From: Alphaproteobacteria bacterium UBA1303
GTDB lineage: Bacteria; Pseudomonadota; Alphaproteobacteria; Micropepsales; Micropepsaceae
Direction of reading: 5' to 3'
Length of the DNA: 15,968 bases
Assembly (NCBI GenBank): GCA_002307315.1
Contig: DBTZ01000011.1
Location: forward strand, 27,686 to 43,653
Positions 7,891 through 15,095 of the stretch are shown here, piece after piece. The stretch's first letter is position 1, and each line of letters begins with the position of its first letter. Both the position numbers and the translations under genes were made by a program. The notes beneath the pieces were generated by a model. The model ran no database searches and was not told where the DNA came from. It was given only the letters and a program-made list of their open reading frames with translations.

Positions 7891-8990
7891 CGCACCAACT
7901 CCTCGGACACCTTGGCCGCTTCGGCGACGAACGTTTTCGTATTGTGGACGATGTCGCCGTCCTCCAGCAAGCTGCCGCCGACCAAAAGAACGGTGTCGGG
8001 TCCGTAGAACTCCAGAATTTCGCGCACGCGCGCGGTTTTGATGCCGCCGGCCGGAACCGGGAAAGCCGGCTTAAGGCCGTGTTCCAAAGCCCGGAGGGTA
8101 TCGACCAGCCTCTTGCATGTTTCCCGCGAATAGCTAAAGCGGCCGCCCTGATGCGGATAGATGACGGCATCGGCGCCGAACCATTTGAATATCCGTCCGA
8201 ACAGGGCCTCCGGCGACACCCGGGTGATGCCGCCGAAGCTGGGGTGGGCCAGGATGGGAACGCCGGCCTTGCCGGCAAGTTCGGCAAGCAGGGCAGGGCC
8301 GACCAGTAGCGGCGATATCATCACGGCCCCAATGCCCGCGCGCTTCGCCAAATCCAGTTGACGGTAGATCGCATCGGGGCCGCCGATGAGGTTGGGAATG
8401 TAGAGCGTCGTGCCGCCGGTTTCCCGGTTGGCTCGATCGACGGCCGCCTGACCGCGCGCCACCCGTTCCGCAAACGGACAAAAATCGTGATCGGCCAAGC
8501 CGTGATCGTCCTTGATCAGGTCGATCCCGGCGACGGCGAAATCATAGGCGAGCTTGGCCATCGCCTCCGGCGAAAGCCCCATCGGCTTCAACGCCGTCGA
8601 GGTCAGGGCGCGGCGCGGTACGCCGATAGCTTGGCGGATTCCCGCGATGCCGAAACGAGGGCCGGGAAAGGCCGCTGCAAGTTCGGGCGAGGGCTCGATG
8701 TCGCTCAACGCGACGTCGGGCTGCAGCGAAGAATTACCGAAGGCGACATTGAGAAGTTGGGCGGGATCGAGGGCTGTGGTGCGAAGCGGCTGGGCGATGA
8801 CGACCTCATACAGGTTTCTTCCGGCTTCGCGTATGTGGAGAATTCGTCCCAAGATGTTTTGCTTGACCCAATCGTCGGTCACGACCGGGCGGGAAAGTTC
8901 GACGGTCTGTTCCAGCAACAGAGCTTCGGCGCGTTCGGTGACGAGTGCCGGTTCGCTTTGCACGGTGTAGTGAAGAATAATTTCGGCCAT
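7887..8990 (-). CDS. RuBisCO-like protein, methylthioribulose 1-phosphate isomerase type
   Basis: 367 residues, shorter than true form II RuBisCO (about 460). The large-subunit fold is recognisable from ALTSTALKPMGLSPE (128-142), DLIKDDHGLAD (157-167), IPNLIGG (198-204), HPSFGGI (249-255), PAGGIK (313-318) and the phosphate loop VGGS (337-340). Lys135 matches the first active-site lysine of RuBisCO, but the KPK signature is KPM. The carbamylated Lys (Lys160) and Asp pair are kept, but the following Glu is His163. Loop-6 lysine is not evident. These substitutions exclude carboxylase function and fit the R. rubrum-type RuBisCO-like protein, which isomerises 5-methylthioribulose 1-phosphate to 1-methylthio-pentulose 5-phosphates in the MTA-isoprenoid shunt. 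AAGGAAAG precedes the ATG. It lies between the regulator and the cupin, in one likely operon. Enolase-type MtnW and other RuBisCO-like classes are less likely given the cupin partner. Confidence 0.92.
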   Translation of the reverse strand: MAEIILHYTVQSEPALVTERAEALLLEQTVELSRPVVTDDWVKQNILGRILHIREAGRNLYEVVIAQPLRTTALDPAQLLNVAFGNSSLQPDVALSDIEPSPELAAAFPGPRFGIAGIRQAIGVPRRALTSTALKPMGLSPEAMAKLAYDFAVAGIDLIKDDHGLADHDFCPFAERVARGQAAVDRANRETGGTTLYIPNLIGGPDAIYRQLDLAKRAGIGAVMISPLLVGPALLAELAGKAGVPILAHPSFGGITRVSPEALFGRIFKWFGADAVIYPHQGGRFSYSRETCKRLVDTLRALEHGLKPAFPVPAGGIKTARVREILEFYGPDTVLLVGGSLLEDGDIVHNTKTFVAEAAKVSEELVR

Positions 8991-9064
8991 GATCTTTCCT
9001 TGGCGGGGCGGGAACGATGCGCCGACCTCGATATGCGAGGCGAAAACTGGTGTGGCGGAACCGG

Positions 9065-9730
9065 CTATCCGGCGACCGGGTCGGTGTAGCTCATTACCAG
9101 ATATATCACCGCCTTGGAATTGCCGGTGTTGCGATAGATGTGAGGCACGTCGGCCTGGAACAGGACGGCGTCCTTTTCCTTCAAATGATGGGGTTCGGTT
9201 CCCACCACGACGGCGATCTCGCCTTGGCTGACGATGAGATTCTCGGTGGTGCCGAGCGCATGGGCCTCGGCGCGTTCCTCGGAATGCGGTGCCAGCTCCA
9301 GCTCGTAGAACTCCACCTTGCGGGCGCCGTCATAGGGGAACAGCGAACGCGACGAAAAGCTGCCGTCGTGTGAAGTGAGAATTTTCGCATCGCGGGCGCG
9401 CAGGACTATCGATTGGGTCGGTTCGACATCGACGTTGAACGCCGAAAACGGCACGTCGAGCGCCTTGGCCACTTTCCACAACAGACTGATGGTGGGAACG
9501 GATTTGCCCAGCTCGATTTGCCCCAGCATGCCGCGACTGACGCCGGAGGCCTGCGCCAGCCGTTCCAGCGAATAGCCCTGCCGCACGCGCAGGCGGCGCA
9601 AATTCCGCCCGATGGTTTCGGCCAGTTGGGGCGCCGCGTGTTTGCCCTCGTCATGCGGCACCGGTTTGGCCATGCCTATTCCGGCAGCCTTTTCATCGCG
9701 GCTGGTATGAACGGCAAGCGGCTGCGACAT
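9065..9730 (-). CDS. XRE-family regulator with C-terminal cupin domain
   Basis: 221 residues. The helix-turn-helix lies at about 37-92 (IGRNLRRLRVRQGYSLERLA, then GVSRGMLGQIELGKSVPTIS), a typical XRE/Cro domain, and a cupin-2 sensor domain follows at about 140-215 (FYELELAPHS, VVVGTEPHHL, ADVPHIYRNTG). This architecture is common in repressors or activators of small metabolic operons, with the cupin binding an effector. It is encoded 74 bp upstream of the RuBisCO-like gene on the same strand, so it probably controls, and may share a transcript with, the methylthio-salvage genes. I used the ATG at 9730. ATGs at 9673 and upstream in the frame are possible, since no start has a strong Shine-Dalgarno and the first 30 residues are not conserved-looking. 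Effector and targets are unknown. Confidence 0.9.
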   Translation of the reverse strand: MSQPLAVHTSRDEKAAGIGMAKPVPHDEGKHAAPQLAETIGRNLRRLRVRQGYSLERLAQASGVSRGMLGQIELGKSVPTISLLWKVAKALDVPFSAFNVDVEPTQSIVLRARDAKILTSHDGSFSSRSLFPYDGARKVEFYELELAPHSEERAEAHALGTTENLIVSQGEIAVVVGTEPHHLKEKDAVLFQADVPHIYRNTGNSKAVIYLVMSYTDPVAG

Positions 9731-9920
9731 GATGCTAAATCGCCTGCGGCTGGAAAAACGGAACGAAACACCAGACCGGAACCCAAACCACAACCGGCAA
9801 GGTGGGCTCGGACGGCACGGGCTGGCGATTGCGCTGACGGCGCAGCCGGATCTGTTCGAAATCGATAACTTCTGCTGTATTTCCAGACATATCACTTCTC
9901 ATATCTGTTATATTGGCAAC

Positions 9921-9949
9921 AGTGTACAATAAAATGGATATTACAGCAA
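9921..9949 (-). promoter_or_regulatory. Possible promoter for the XRE-cupin regulator
   Basis: On the minus strand TTGCTG (9949-9944) and TACACT (9926-9921) are separated by 17 bp, an acceptable sigma-70 -35/-10 pair about 190 bp upstream of the regulator start. The -10 overlaps the first TGTACA box, which would suit autorepression. Matches are imperfect and this region is AT-rich, so chance is possible. Confidence 0.3.
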
Positions 9950-9984
9950 CGACTAAATTGTACAACTAATATAATGTGTACAAT
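9922..9984. promoter_or_regulatory. Three TGTACA boxes upstream of the XRE-cupin gene
   Basis: The palindromic hexamer TGTACA occurs at 9923-9928, 9959-9964 and 9977-9982, in contexts GTGTACAAT, TTGTACAA and GTGTACAAT. Starts are 36 and 18 bp apart, multiples of the same unit. The cluster is about 190-255 bp upstream of the regulator's start in an otherwise AT-rich leader. An operator array for the XRE protein is the simplest reading. Confidence 0.5.
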
Positions 9985-10165
9985 GTGGCGTAAAAAATAC
10001 TGCAAAGCATTTCCGTGTGTTATCGCCCGGCGCGGGCCGGCGAGGGGCTTTGTCCTGATCGGCGAGAGCAGGAGATTTGCCACAATTATGGGTGTGCAAT
10101 ATCCGCCTCGCAACCTCGATTCTGGAGGACTGCGCGGTGGCGTTTGCGCCATAATACCGAAGAAA
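9985..10165. other. Non-coding stretch between regulator upstream region and tRNA-Arg
   Basis: With 9731-9984 this forms a 435-bp gap without a gene. The part nearest the regulator is its leader and operator region. In 9985-10165 I see no gene, only the 3' flank of tRNA-Arg with a small GGCG/CGCC hairpin (about 10139-10150) that lacks a T-tract. Confidence 0.4.
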
Positions 10166-10242
10166 TGGTGACCCCGACGTGATTCGAACACGTGGCCTAC
10201 GGTTTAGGAAACCGTTGCTCTATCCGGCTGAGCTACGGGGTC
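10166..10242 (-). tRNA. tRNA-Arg (anticodon CCU)
   Basis: 77 nt including encoded CCA. Acceptor stem GACCCCG/CGGGGTC pairs fully, with discriminator A. The anticodon arm is ACGGT-TTCCTAA-ACCGT, giving anticodon CCU, which reads AGG. The T arm is ACGTG-TTCGAAT-CACGT. It lies 34 bp after the stop of the solute-binding protein gene on the same strand. AGG is a rare codon in GC-rich genomes, so this is the usual single minor isoacceptor. Confidence 0.97.
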
Positions 10243-10276
10243 GTGGCGGTTTCAATACCCCGGCCTATCCGCAGTT

Positions 10277-11374
10277 TCAATGCGCCCAGGTTTGCCAGAT
10301 TTGGTCGATGTCGCCGCCGTGCAGCCGCCACCAGCCTTCGTCGATCATCAGGGCGCCGGTCATGCGCGCGGCGGTGGTCGGCTGAAACGGCGTCAGCGAC
10401 TGATCCAGCGCCGGGTTCTTGCCGACGCCGGCGACGGCACTTTGGCGCGCCGGGCCGTAGGGCAGCCAGCTCGCCAGTTGACTTAGCACCTTGGCGCCGG
10501 TGGCGTAGCGGATGTAGTCCAGCGCCAGGGCGCGTTTGGGATCGCCGCGCGGAATCGCCAGCACGTCGTAGCCGATCAATTGTCCGTCCCAGATCGCGCC
10601 GGGCGGGTTGGCGCCGCTCGACGCTTCGAACAGATCGTTGTTGAGCAGCAGCGCGAAGGCGGCGCGCTTGCCGGCCAAAACGCCCGCCGGGGTATCGTTC
10701 GCCCCCAGCCAGAGAATGTCTTTCTTTATGCCGTCGAGTTTGCGCAGGGCGCGGAATACGCCGGCCGGCGTCGACAGCGTATCGTAGACCGCCGCCGGTT
10801 TCACGCCGTCGGCAAGAAGCGCCAACTCCAGAATGTATTTGCCGGAGGCGCGGGAAAGCGCGCGCGTGCCGGGGTAGCGCTGGGTATCGAAGAACGCCGT
10901 AAGGGCTATGGGCGGCTCGGCGGCAAACCGGCTGGCATCGAAGCCGATCAGCCGGCTGTAGACGATGCTCGCCACCCAGCAGGGGCCGATCGCGCCGGGA
11001 TAGAAGTCGGCCGCCGCCGGGGTGCCGCCGGGCGACGGCGGCAGCGCAACGTCGATCCGTTCCAGCAGCCCGGCGCGGCAGGCGGCGACGGCATCCGGCA
11101 GCTCCATATCCACTACGTCCCAGTCGTAGCGGTGATGGGCAACCTGGTCGGCGATCTCATTGGTGCCGCCGTCATATTGGGCGATGCGCACGTTCGCCCC
11201 GCTTTTCCTGGCGAACGTCGTCATCTGGGCGCTGGCCTGGGCCTGGCCGTAATTGCCCGCCCAGCTCACCACCGTCAGCGATGCGCCGGAGCCGGACTTC
11301 CAGACATAGAACAGAACCCCGGCAATCAGCACCAGGAGCACGGCCAGAACGGCAGGATGGGACAGGCGGTTCAT
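10277..11374 (-). CDS. Periplasmic solute-binding protein, spermidine/putrescine (PotD/PotF) type
   Basis: 365 residues. The first 25 are a signal peptide or membrane anchor (MNRLSHP, then VLAVLLVLIAGVLFYVW) without a lipobox cysteine. The mature part opens with LTVVSWAGNYGQAQASA (33-49) and continues with DVVDMELPDA (86-95), YPGTRALSR (167-175), KRAAFALLLNND (236-247) and RALALDYIRYATGAKVLSQLA-type sequence (from 281), matching family-1 extracellular binding proteins of polyamine ABC importers. It should deliver a small cation or similar ligand to a permease, but no permease or ATPase gene is adjacent, so it is an orphan here. The ATG at 11374 is preferred because it puts the hydrophobic segment at the N-terminus; the frame extends far upstream only as a shadow of the neighbouring gene. 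It starts 20 bp after the upstream methyltransferase gene, suggesting co-transcription. Ligand is not predictable. Confidence 0.85.
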   Translation of the reverse strand: MNRLSHPAVLAVLLVLIAGVLFYVWKSGSGASLTVVSWAGNYGQAQASAQMTTFARKSGANVRIAQYDGGTNEIADQVAHHRYDWDVVDMELPDAVAACRAGLLERIDVALPPSPGGTPAAADFYPGAIGPCWVASIVYSRLIGFDASRFAAEPPIALTAFFDTQRYPGTRALSRASGKYILELALLADGVKPAAVYDTLSTPAGVFRALRKLDGIKKDILWLGANDTPAGVLAGKRAAFALLLNNDLFEASSGANPPGAIWDGQLIGYDVLAIPRGDPKRALALDYIRYATGAKVLSQLASWLPYGPARQSAVAGVGKNPALDQSLTPFQPTTAARMTGALMIDEGWWRLHGGDIDQIWQTWAH

Positions 11375-11394
11375 CGCGACCACTCGAAAAACGG

Positions 11395-12237
11395 TTACTT
11401 CACGGCGCGGACAATATTCGTTTGGGTCGGCGGGGGCAAATTCCGGCGCGGCGGGGTGTAATATCGCGCTGCGGCCTTTTCCGGGGTGAGAAAATCGATT
11501 GCCGCAAAACCGTGCCGGGTCAGCTTGTCCGCCATCGTTTCGGGCGAGAAATAGCTGACGAAGGCCTCGCCGAGATTGGCGACGAAATCGGACAGCGCCG
11601 CGTGGTCGCGGTCTTCGGGTGCCGGGTGTTGCTTGAAAGTGAGGGTTACGCCGCTGCCGGCGGCGAACGCCGCCATCGCCTGCAAGGTGGCGTCGATCGC
11701 CTCCTCCTTCAGATACATGCAAACCCCCAGCCAGGAGAAATACACGCTTTCGTCGCGGGCGATGGCGAACCGGGCGAGGGCGTCGCCCAGCGTCTCGCGG
11801 GTGAAGTCCACCGGCACGAAGGTATGGTTGTCCGGCGCCTTCAAGCCGGCGGCGGCGATCATCTCGCGCTTGACCGCCTGGGTGGCGGGGTGGTCGATTT
11901 CGATTACGGCGAGCGATTTTGCCCAATCCGGCCGGCGCCAGGCGAAGGTGTCGAAACCGGCGCCGACCAGCACATACCGCCGGGTTCCGCGCGCCGCCGC
12001 TTCGGCCAATCCTTCTTCGGCGAAACGGGCACGCAGGCAGACATGGCTGCGCAACGCCCGCCAGACCGGGTTGCGGTGTTGCGCTTTGTGGGTGCGAATG
12101 ACGGCGGCGGCGTTCTTGCCCAGGATCGACAGGGCGGCCGGGTCGTCGAACAGCAGCGGCGCCCGATCGAAGAGCTGGTGGGCGGCCCGCATATAAGCCG
12201 TGCCGAGCGCGGTCTTGCTGGCGGTAGTCGCTTGCAT
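11395..12237 (-). CDS. SAM-dependent methyltransferase, LCMT/TIGR00027-like
   Basis: 280 residues, typical of the bacterial leucine-carboxyl-methyltransferase-like (TIGR00027) group. N-terminal ALGTAYMRAAHQLFDRAPLLF (10-30, in part) is followed by a conserved LRSHVCLRARFAEE segment. SAM-binding motif I is YVLVGAGFDTFAWR (88-101), the acidic motif is VIEIDHPATQAVK (111-123), then VPVDF (142-146) and YFSWLGVCMYL (166-176). The substrate is unknown; family members methylate diverse carboxyl or hydroxyl groups. Cytoplasmic. The ATG at 12237 has no good Shine-Dalgarno. The ATG at codon 16 is an alternative but would cut into the conserved N-terminal block. It heads a likely two-gene unit with the solute-binding protein. 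A 13-bp palindrome lies about 70 bp upstream. Confidence 0.87.
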   Translation of the reverse strand: MQATTASKTALGTAYMRAAHQLFDRAPLLFDDPAALSILGKNAAAVIRTHKAQHRNPVWRALRSHVCLRARFAEEGLAEAAARGTRRYVLVGAGFDTFAWRRPDWAKSLAVIEIDHPATQAVKREMIAAAGLKAPDNHTFVPVDFTRETLGDALARFAIARDESVYFSWLGVCMYLKEEAIDATLQAMAAFAAGSGVTLTFKQHPAPEDRDHAALSDFVANLGEAFVSYFSPETMADKLTRHGFAAIDFLTPEKAAARYYTPPRRNLPPPTQTNIVRAVK

Positions 12238-12303
12238 GGAATCGGGGAGGGTTCGGTTGCCGTAAATAAATACATCTTTTGCGAGCGATACGAAATGACT
12301 GTG

Positions 12304-12316
12304 TGCAATAATTGCA
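12304..12316. promoter_or_regulatory. Small palindrome upstream of the methyltransferase gene
   Basis: TGCAAT-A-ATTGCA, 6-bp perfect arms, 67-79 bp upstream of the minus-strand methyltransferase start and in its only AT-rich upstream stretch. It could be an operator. It is short enough to occur by chance. Confidence 0.25.
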
Positions 12317-12400
12317 TTAGGTGGCGTTTCGGCGCCCTTGCATTTGCCGTGGCGCGCTTTTAGGTTCCCGCGCCCCGGGGGCCTGAAATGCCCGGAACGT

Positions 12401-12477
12401 GCAGCTGTAGCTCAGTTGGTTAGAGCGCCGGATTGTGGATCCGGAGGTCGGCGGTTCGAACCCACCCAGCTGTACCA
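12401..12477 (+). tRNA. tRNA-His (anticodon GUG), alphaproteobacterial type
   Basis: 77 nt with encoded CCA. The anticodon arm CCGGA-TTGTGGA-TCCGG gives GUG. The acceptor pairs GCAGCTG with CAGCTGT, making a G1:U72 wobble at the end, with discriminator A73. The base before G1 is T, so the universal G-1:C73 pair of tRNA-His is absent. This is the known divergent form in a group of alphaproteobacteria whose histidyl-tRNA synthetase has changed recognition. The T stem (GGCGG/CCACC) has one C-A mismatch at 51-63. It is followed by a terminator. Confidence 0.96.
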
Positions 12478-12513
12478 ATCTTGTCCCCGCCTCATGAACA
12501 TATTGACGCCGCA

Positions 12514-12542
12514 AACACTTAATCGCTAAGTGTTCGTTTTAT
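12514..12542 (+). terminator. Rho-independent terminator after tRNA-His
   Basis: AACACTTA (12514-12521) pairs with TAAGTGTT (12527-12534) around a 5-base loop, followed by CGTTTTATT. It lies 37 bp after the tRNA and separates it from rnd. Confidence 0.8.
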
Positions 12543-12580
12543 TGCTCGGGCGTATTTTTCGGGCATCGGGGTGAAACATC

Positions 12581-13192
12581 ATGAAGATCAAGCTTTATCA
12601 CAACGATTTACCCGACGGTCTCGACCTGGGGCCGATGGTGGCGGTCGACAGCGAGACCCTCGGTCTCAATCCGATCCGCGACCGGCTGTGCCTGGTGCAG
12701 CTTTCTTCGGGCGACGGGGTTTGCCACGCGGTGAAGTTCGATAAGGCCGAATACGCCGCTCCCAATCTCGCGCGCATGCTGTCCGATCCCAATACTTTGA
12801 AATTATTTCATTACGGCCGTTTCGACATCACCATGTTCCTGCGCTATCTCGGCGTCGAGACCCGGCCGGTCTATTGCACCAAGATCGCCTCGAAACTGGT
12901 GCGGACCTACACCGACAAGCACGGACTGAAGGATCTGGTGCGCGAGCTTTTGGGCGTGGACATGTCCAAGGAGCAGCAATGCTCGGATTGGGGCGCGCCG
13001 GAACTGACGGAGCGTCAGTTGTCCTATGCCGGCAACGATGTTGCCTATCTTCATCAGTTGAAGGTCGTTCTCGACGGCATGCTGGCGCGCGAAGGGCGCA
13101 CCGCGCTGGCCCGGGCCTGTTTCGATTTCCTCCCTTCGCGGGCGGCGCTCGATCTGGCCGGCTGGCCGGAGGTGGATATTTTCGCCCATTAG
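12581..13192 (+). CDS. rnd: Ribonuclease D, short form (DEDDy exonuclease)
   Basis: 203 residues: the 3'-5' exonuclease domain only, without the HRDC domains of the roughly 375-residue E. coli enzyme, as in many alphaproteobacterial short RNase D proteins. Catalytic residues are visible: VAVDSETLGLN with Asp23 and Glu25, FHYGRFDITMF with Asp82, and YAGNDVAYL with Tyr149 and Asp153. It should trim 3' ends of stable RNA such as tRNA precursors in the cytoplasm. The ATG at 12581 follows GGGGTGA. It lies just after tRNA-His and upstream of the KDO/LPS transport genes; the 187-bp gap to kdsD contains an AT-rich patch near 13227-13247 that may hold the promoter of the latter. Function is well supported by motifs; RNA substrates are not shown. 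Confidence 0.94.
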   Translation: MKIKLYHNDLPDGLDLGPMVAVDSETLGLNPIRDRLCLVQLSSGDGVCHAVKFDKAEYAAPNLARMLSDPNTLKLFHYGRFDITMFLRYLGVETRPVYCTKIASKLVRTYTDKHGLKDLVRELLGVDMSKEQQCSDWGAPELTERQLSYAGNDVAYLHQLKVVLDGMLAREGRTALARACFDFLPSRAALDLAGWPEVDIFAH

Positions 13193-13379
13193 AGCGACGG
13201 TTGCGGCCTTCGCCCGGTTACGCTAATGACAAAAAAATAAATATATCCCGTAGGCTACGATACCGCCTTGATTGATCTGACGGATTTCGCCAGACTTGGC
13301 ATGAATTTCGCTTAAGGGCGGCTTTCGCTGCGGTTCTCGGCTGCGGCGCTGGCCGTTCTTTGGGCACCCGGAAAAACGT

Positions 13380-14414
13380 GTGCGAGTGGGCTTGAACGGT
13401 GTCTTGATGCGTCTTGACGGCGAAAAACCGGATCGTTCTGCGGGCAGCAAGGTTGGCGGCGATATTGCCGCCGCCATGCGGGTGTTCGATTGCGCCGTCG
13501 AAGCCATAACCGAGCTTCGGGCGGCTTCCGGCGAGGCGTTCGTGCGCGCGGTCGACGTCATGTTCGCCGTCAAAGGGCGGGTGATCGTCTCCGGCATGGG
13601 CAAGAGCGGTCATGTCGGCCGCAAAATCGCCGCCACCCTGGCGTCCACCGGCACGCCGGCGCATTTCGTCCATCCCGCCGAGGCGAGCCACGGCGACATG
13701 GGCGAGGTGACCAAGGACGATGCGCTGTTGATGCTGTCTTGGGGCGGCGAAACGGTGGAGTTGTTCGATCTCATCACCTATGCCAAGCGGTTCGGCATTC
13801 CGCTGATCGGCATGGGCAGCAATCCGGATTCGACGCTGGTGCGCGCCTCCGACGTGGCGCTGCTGCTACCCAAGGTGCGCGAGGCCTGTCCGATGGGACT
13901 GGCTCCCACCACCTCGACCACGCTGATGCAGGTGGTCGGCGATGCCCTGGCGGTGGCGCTGATGGAGCGGCGGGGGTTTTCGACCGACCAATACCGCGAT
14001 TTTCATCCCGGCGGCACGCTCGGCCGCATCCTGATCCGCGTATCGGACCTGATGCACACGGAAGACCTGCCGCTGACTCGGCCGGATGCCTCGGTGGAGT
14101 CGGCACTACTGAAGATGGCGGCCGGCCGAATGGGCTGTGTGGGCGTGATAGACGATGCCGGCTCGTTGATCGGCATCGTCACCGACGGCGATATCCGGCG
14201 CAACTTCGGCCGTGCCGGCGCCGGTTTGACCGCCGAGGACATCATGGCACGCAATCCCAAGGTGGCCGAACCGGATCAATTGGCCGCCGAAGCGCTGCGG
14301 CTGATGAACGAAAGCCGCATAACCCAGCTTTTCGTTTTGGCTTCCGGGGATGCCGGCCGCAAGCCGCTCGGCATTCTGCATATTCACGATTGCCTGCGCG
14401 CGGGGTTGAAATAG
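13380..14414 (+). CDS. kdsD: Arabinose 5-phosphate isomerase (KpsF/GutQ family)
   Basis: 344 residues from GTG at 13380; E. coli KdsD has 328. Interconverts ribulose 5-phosphate and arabinose 5-phosphate, the first step of KDO synthesis for lipopolysaccharide, in the cytoplasm. The SIS domain (about 55-185) shows IVSGMGKSGHVGRK (69-82), STGTPAHFVHPAEASHGDMG (89-108) and REACPMGLAPTTSTT (167-181), then FHPGGTLGR (208-216). Two CBS motifs follow (about 221-280 and 285-344) with IVTDGDIRR and the ending LGILHIHDCLRAG. The start is uncertain: GTG 13380 has GGAAAA just upstream; ATG 13407 (335 residues) has no Shine-Dalgarno. It opens the lptC-lptA-lptB cluster; its stop is immediately followed by the lptC start, so co-translation is likely. 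Confidence 0.94.
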   Translation: MRVGLNGVLMRLDGEKPDRSAGSKVGGDIAAAMRVFDCAVEAITELRAASGEAFVRAVDVMFAVKGRVIVSGMGKSGHVGRKIAATLASTGTPAHFVHPAEASHGDMGEVTKDDALLMLSWGGETVELFDLITYAKRFGIPLIGMGSNPDSTLVRASDVALLLPKVREACPMGLAPTTSTTLMQVVGDALAVALMERRGFSTDQYRDFHPGGTLGRILIRVSDLMHTEDLPLTRPDASVESALLKMAAGRMGCVGVIDDAGSLIGIVTDGDIRRNFGRAGAGLTAEDIMARNPKVAEPDQLAAEALRLMNESRITQLFVLASGDAGRKPLGILHIHDCLRAGLK

Positions 14415-15095
14415 ATGGCGCCGGAAACGCCTCCGCGCGATGCCGACGCCAAGCCGGTAAAATCCGACCGCTGGGCGATGCGGATGCGTACCGACGCCAT
14501 GCAGGCCTTGCGCTACACCCGCTTCGTGACGTTGATGCGGCGGGCGCTGCCGACGGCGGCAATTGCAATATTGGGCGTCGTCGTCGCCTACGCCATGTTT
14601 CCGGGCAAATCCGAACGGGTGGCGCTGTCCTATCAGAAAATGAACGGCGTCGTCGGCGATCTGGCGATGCAGAAGCCGCGGTTGAGCGGCGTCGATGCCA
14701 AGGGCAACCCCTATGTCATCACCGCCGACGTCGCGGTGCAGCAGGGCCGGAATTCGCGCAAGGTGGCGCTGAACAAGGTCGACGCCGATTTGCAGTACGA
14801 CGGCGGAAATTGGGCCAACGCCAGTGCCGGCAAGGGGTTCGTCGACCTCGACGCCGGGTGGCTGCGGCTGACCGACGGAATATCGCTCTACACCGACGGC
14901 GGCTACGAACTGCATACCAAAAGCGCCTATGCCGACCTTAAGAAGAACATGATCGAAGGCAAGGAACGGGTGAACGGACACGGGCCGCTGGGTTCGATCG
15001 CCGCCGACAGCTTTCATATCGACCGCAACACCCGTCGTCTGACGCTGCACGGCCGCGTCAGGATGACGATGCTCCCGAAAAAGGTGAAACGCTGA
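14415..15095 (+). CDS. lptC: LPS export protein LptC
   Basis: 226 residues. An N-terminal cytoplasmic tail of about 43 residues precedes one transmembrane helix (about 44-62, LPTAAIAILGVVVAYAMF) and a periplasmic beta-jellyroll domain. Conserved-looking features are PRLSGVDAKGNPYVITAD (88-105), where other LptC proteins carry the same G-x-D-x-G-x-PY pattern, and the TDGGYELHTKSAYADL segment. LptC receives lipopolysaccharide from the LptB2FG transporter and hands it to LptA. It is longer than E. coli LptC (191), as is common in alphaproteobacteria. The ATG follows directly after the kdsD TAG, and its own TGA overlaps the lptA ATG by one base (TGATG), so expression of the three is coupled. Sequence identity with E. 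coli is low in this family; context makes the call firm. Confidence 0.92.
   Translation: MAPETPPRDADAKPVKSDRWAMRMRTDAMQALRYTRFVTLMRRALPTAAIAILGVVVAYAMFPGKSERVALSYQKMNGVVGDLAMQKPRLSGVDAKGNPYVITADVAVQQGRNSRKVALNKVDADLQYDGGNWANASAGKGFVDLDAGWLRLTDGISLYTDGGYELHTKSAYADLKKNMIEGKERVNGHGPLGSIAADSFHIDRNTRRLTLHGRVRMTMLPKKVKR

Noticed and set aside
7180..8007. Plus-strand Asp/His-rich frame overlapping the methionine-rich gene and the cupin
   Set aside because: A shadow of the GATGATG repeats in another frame, running antisense through the cupin and RuBisCO-like genes; no start signals.
11374..11926. N-terminal extension of the solute-binding protein frame
   Set aside because: The open frame upstream of 11374 is antiparallel-free but overlaps the methyltransferase gene in another frame and is Arg-rich; it would bury the signal peptide.
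13490..14941. 483-codon plus-strand frame across kdsD and lptC
   Set aside because: Arg/Gly/His-rich shadow frame; kdsD and lptC in the other frames carry the conserved motifs.
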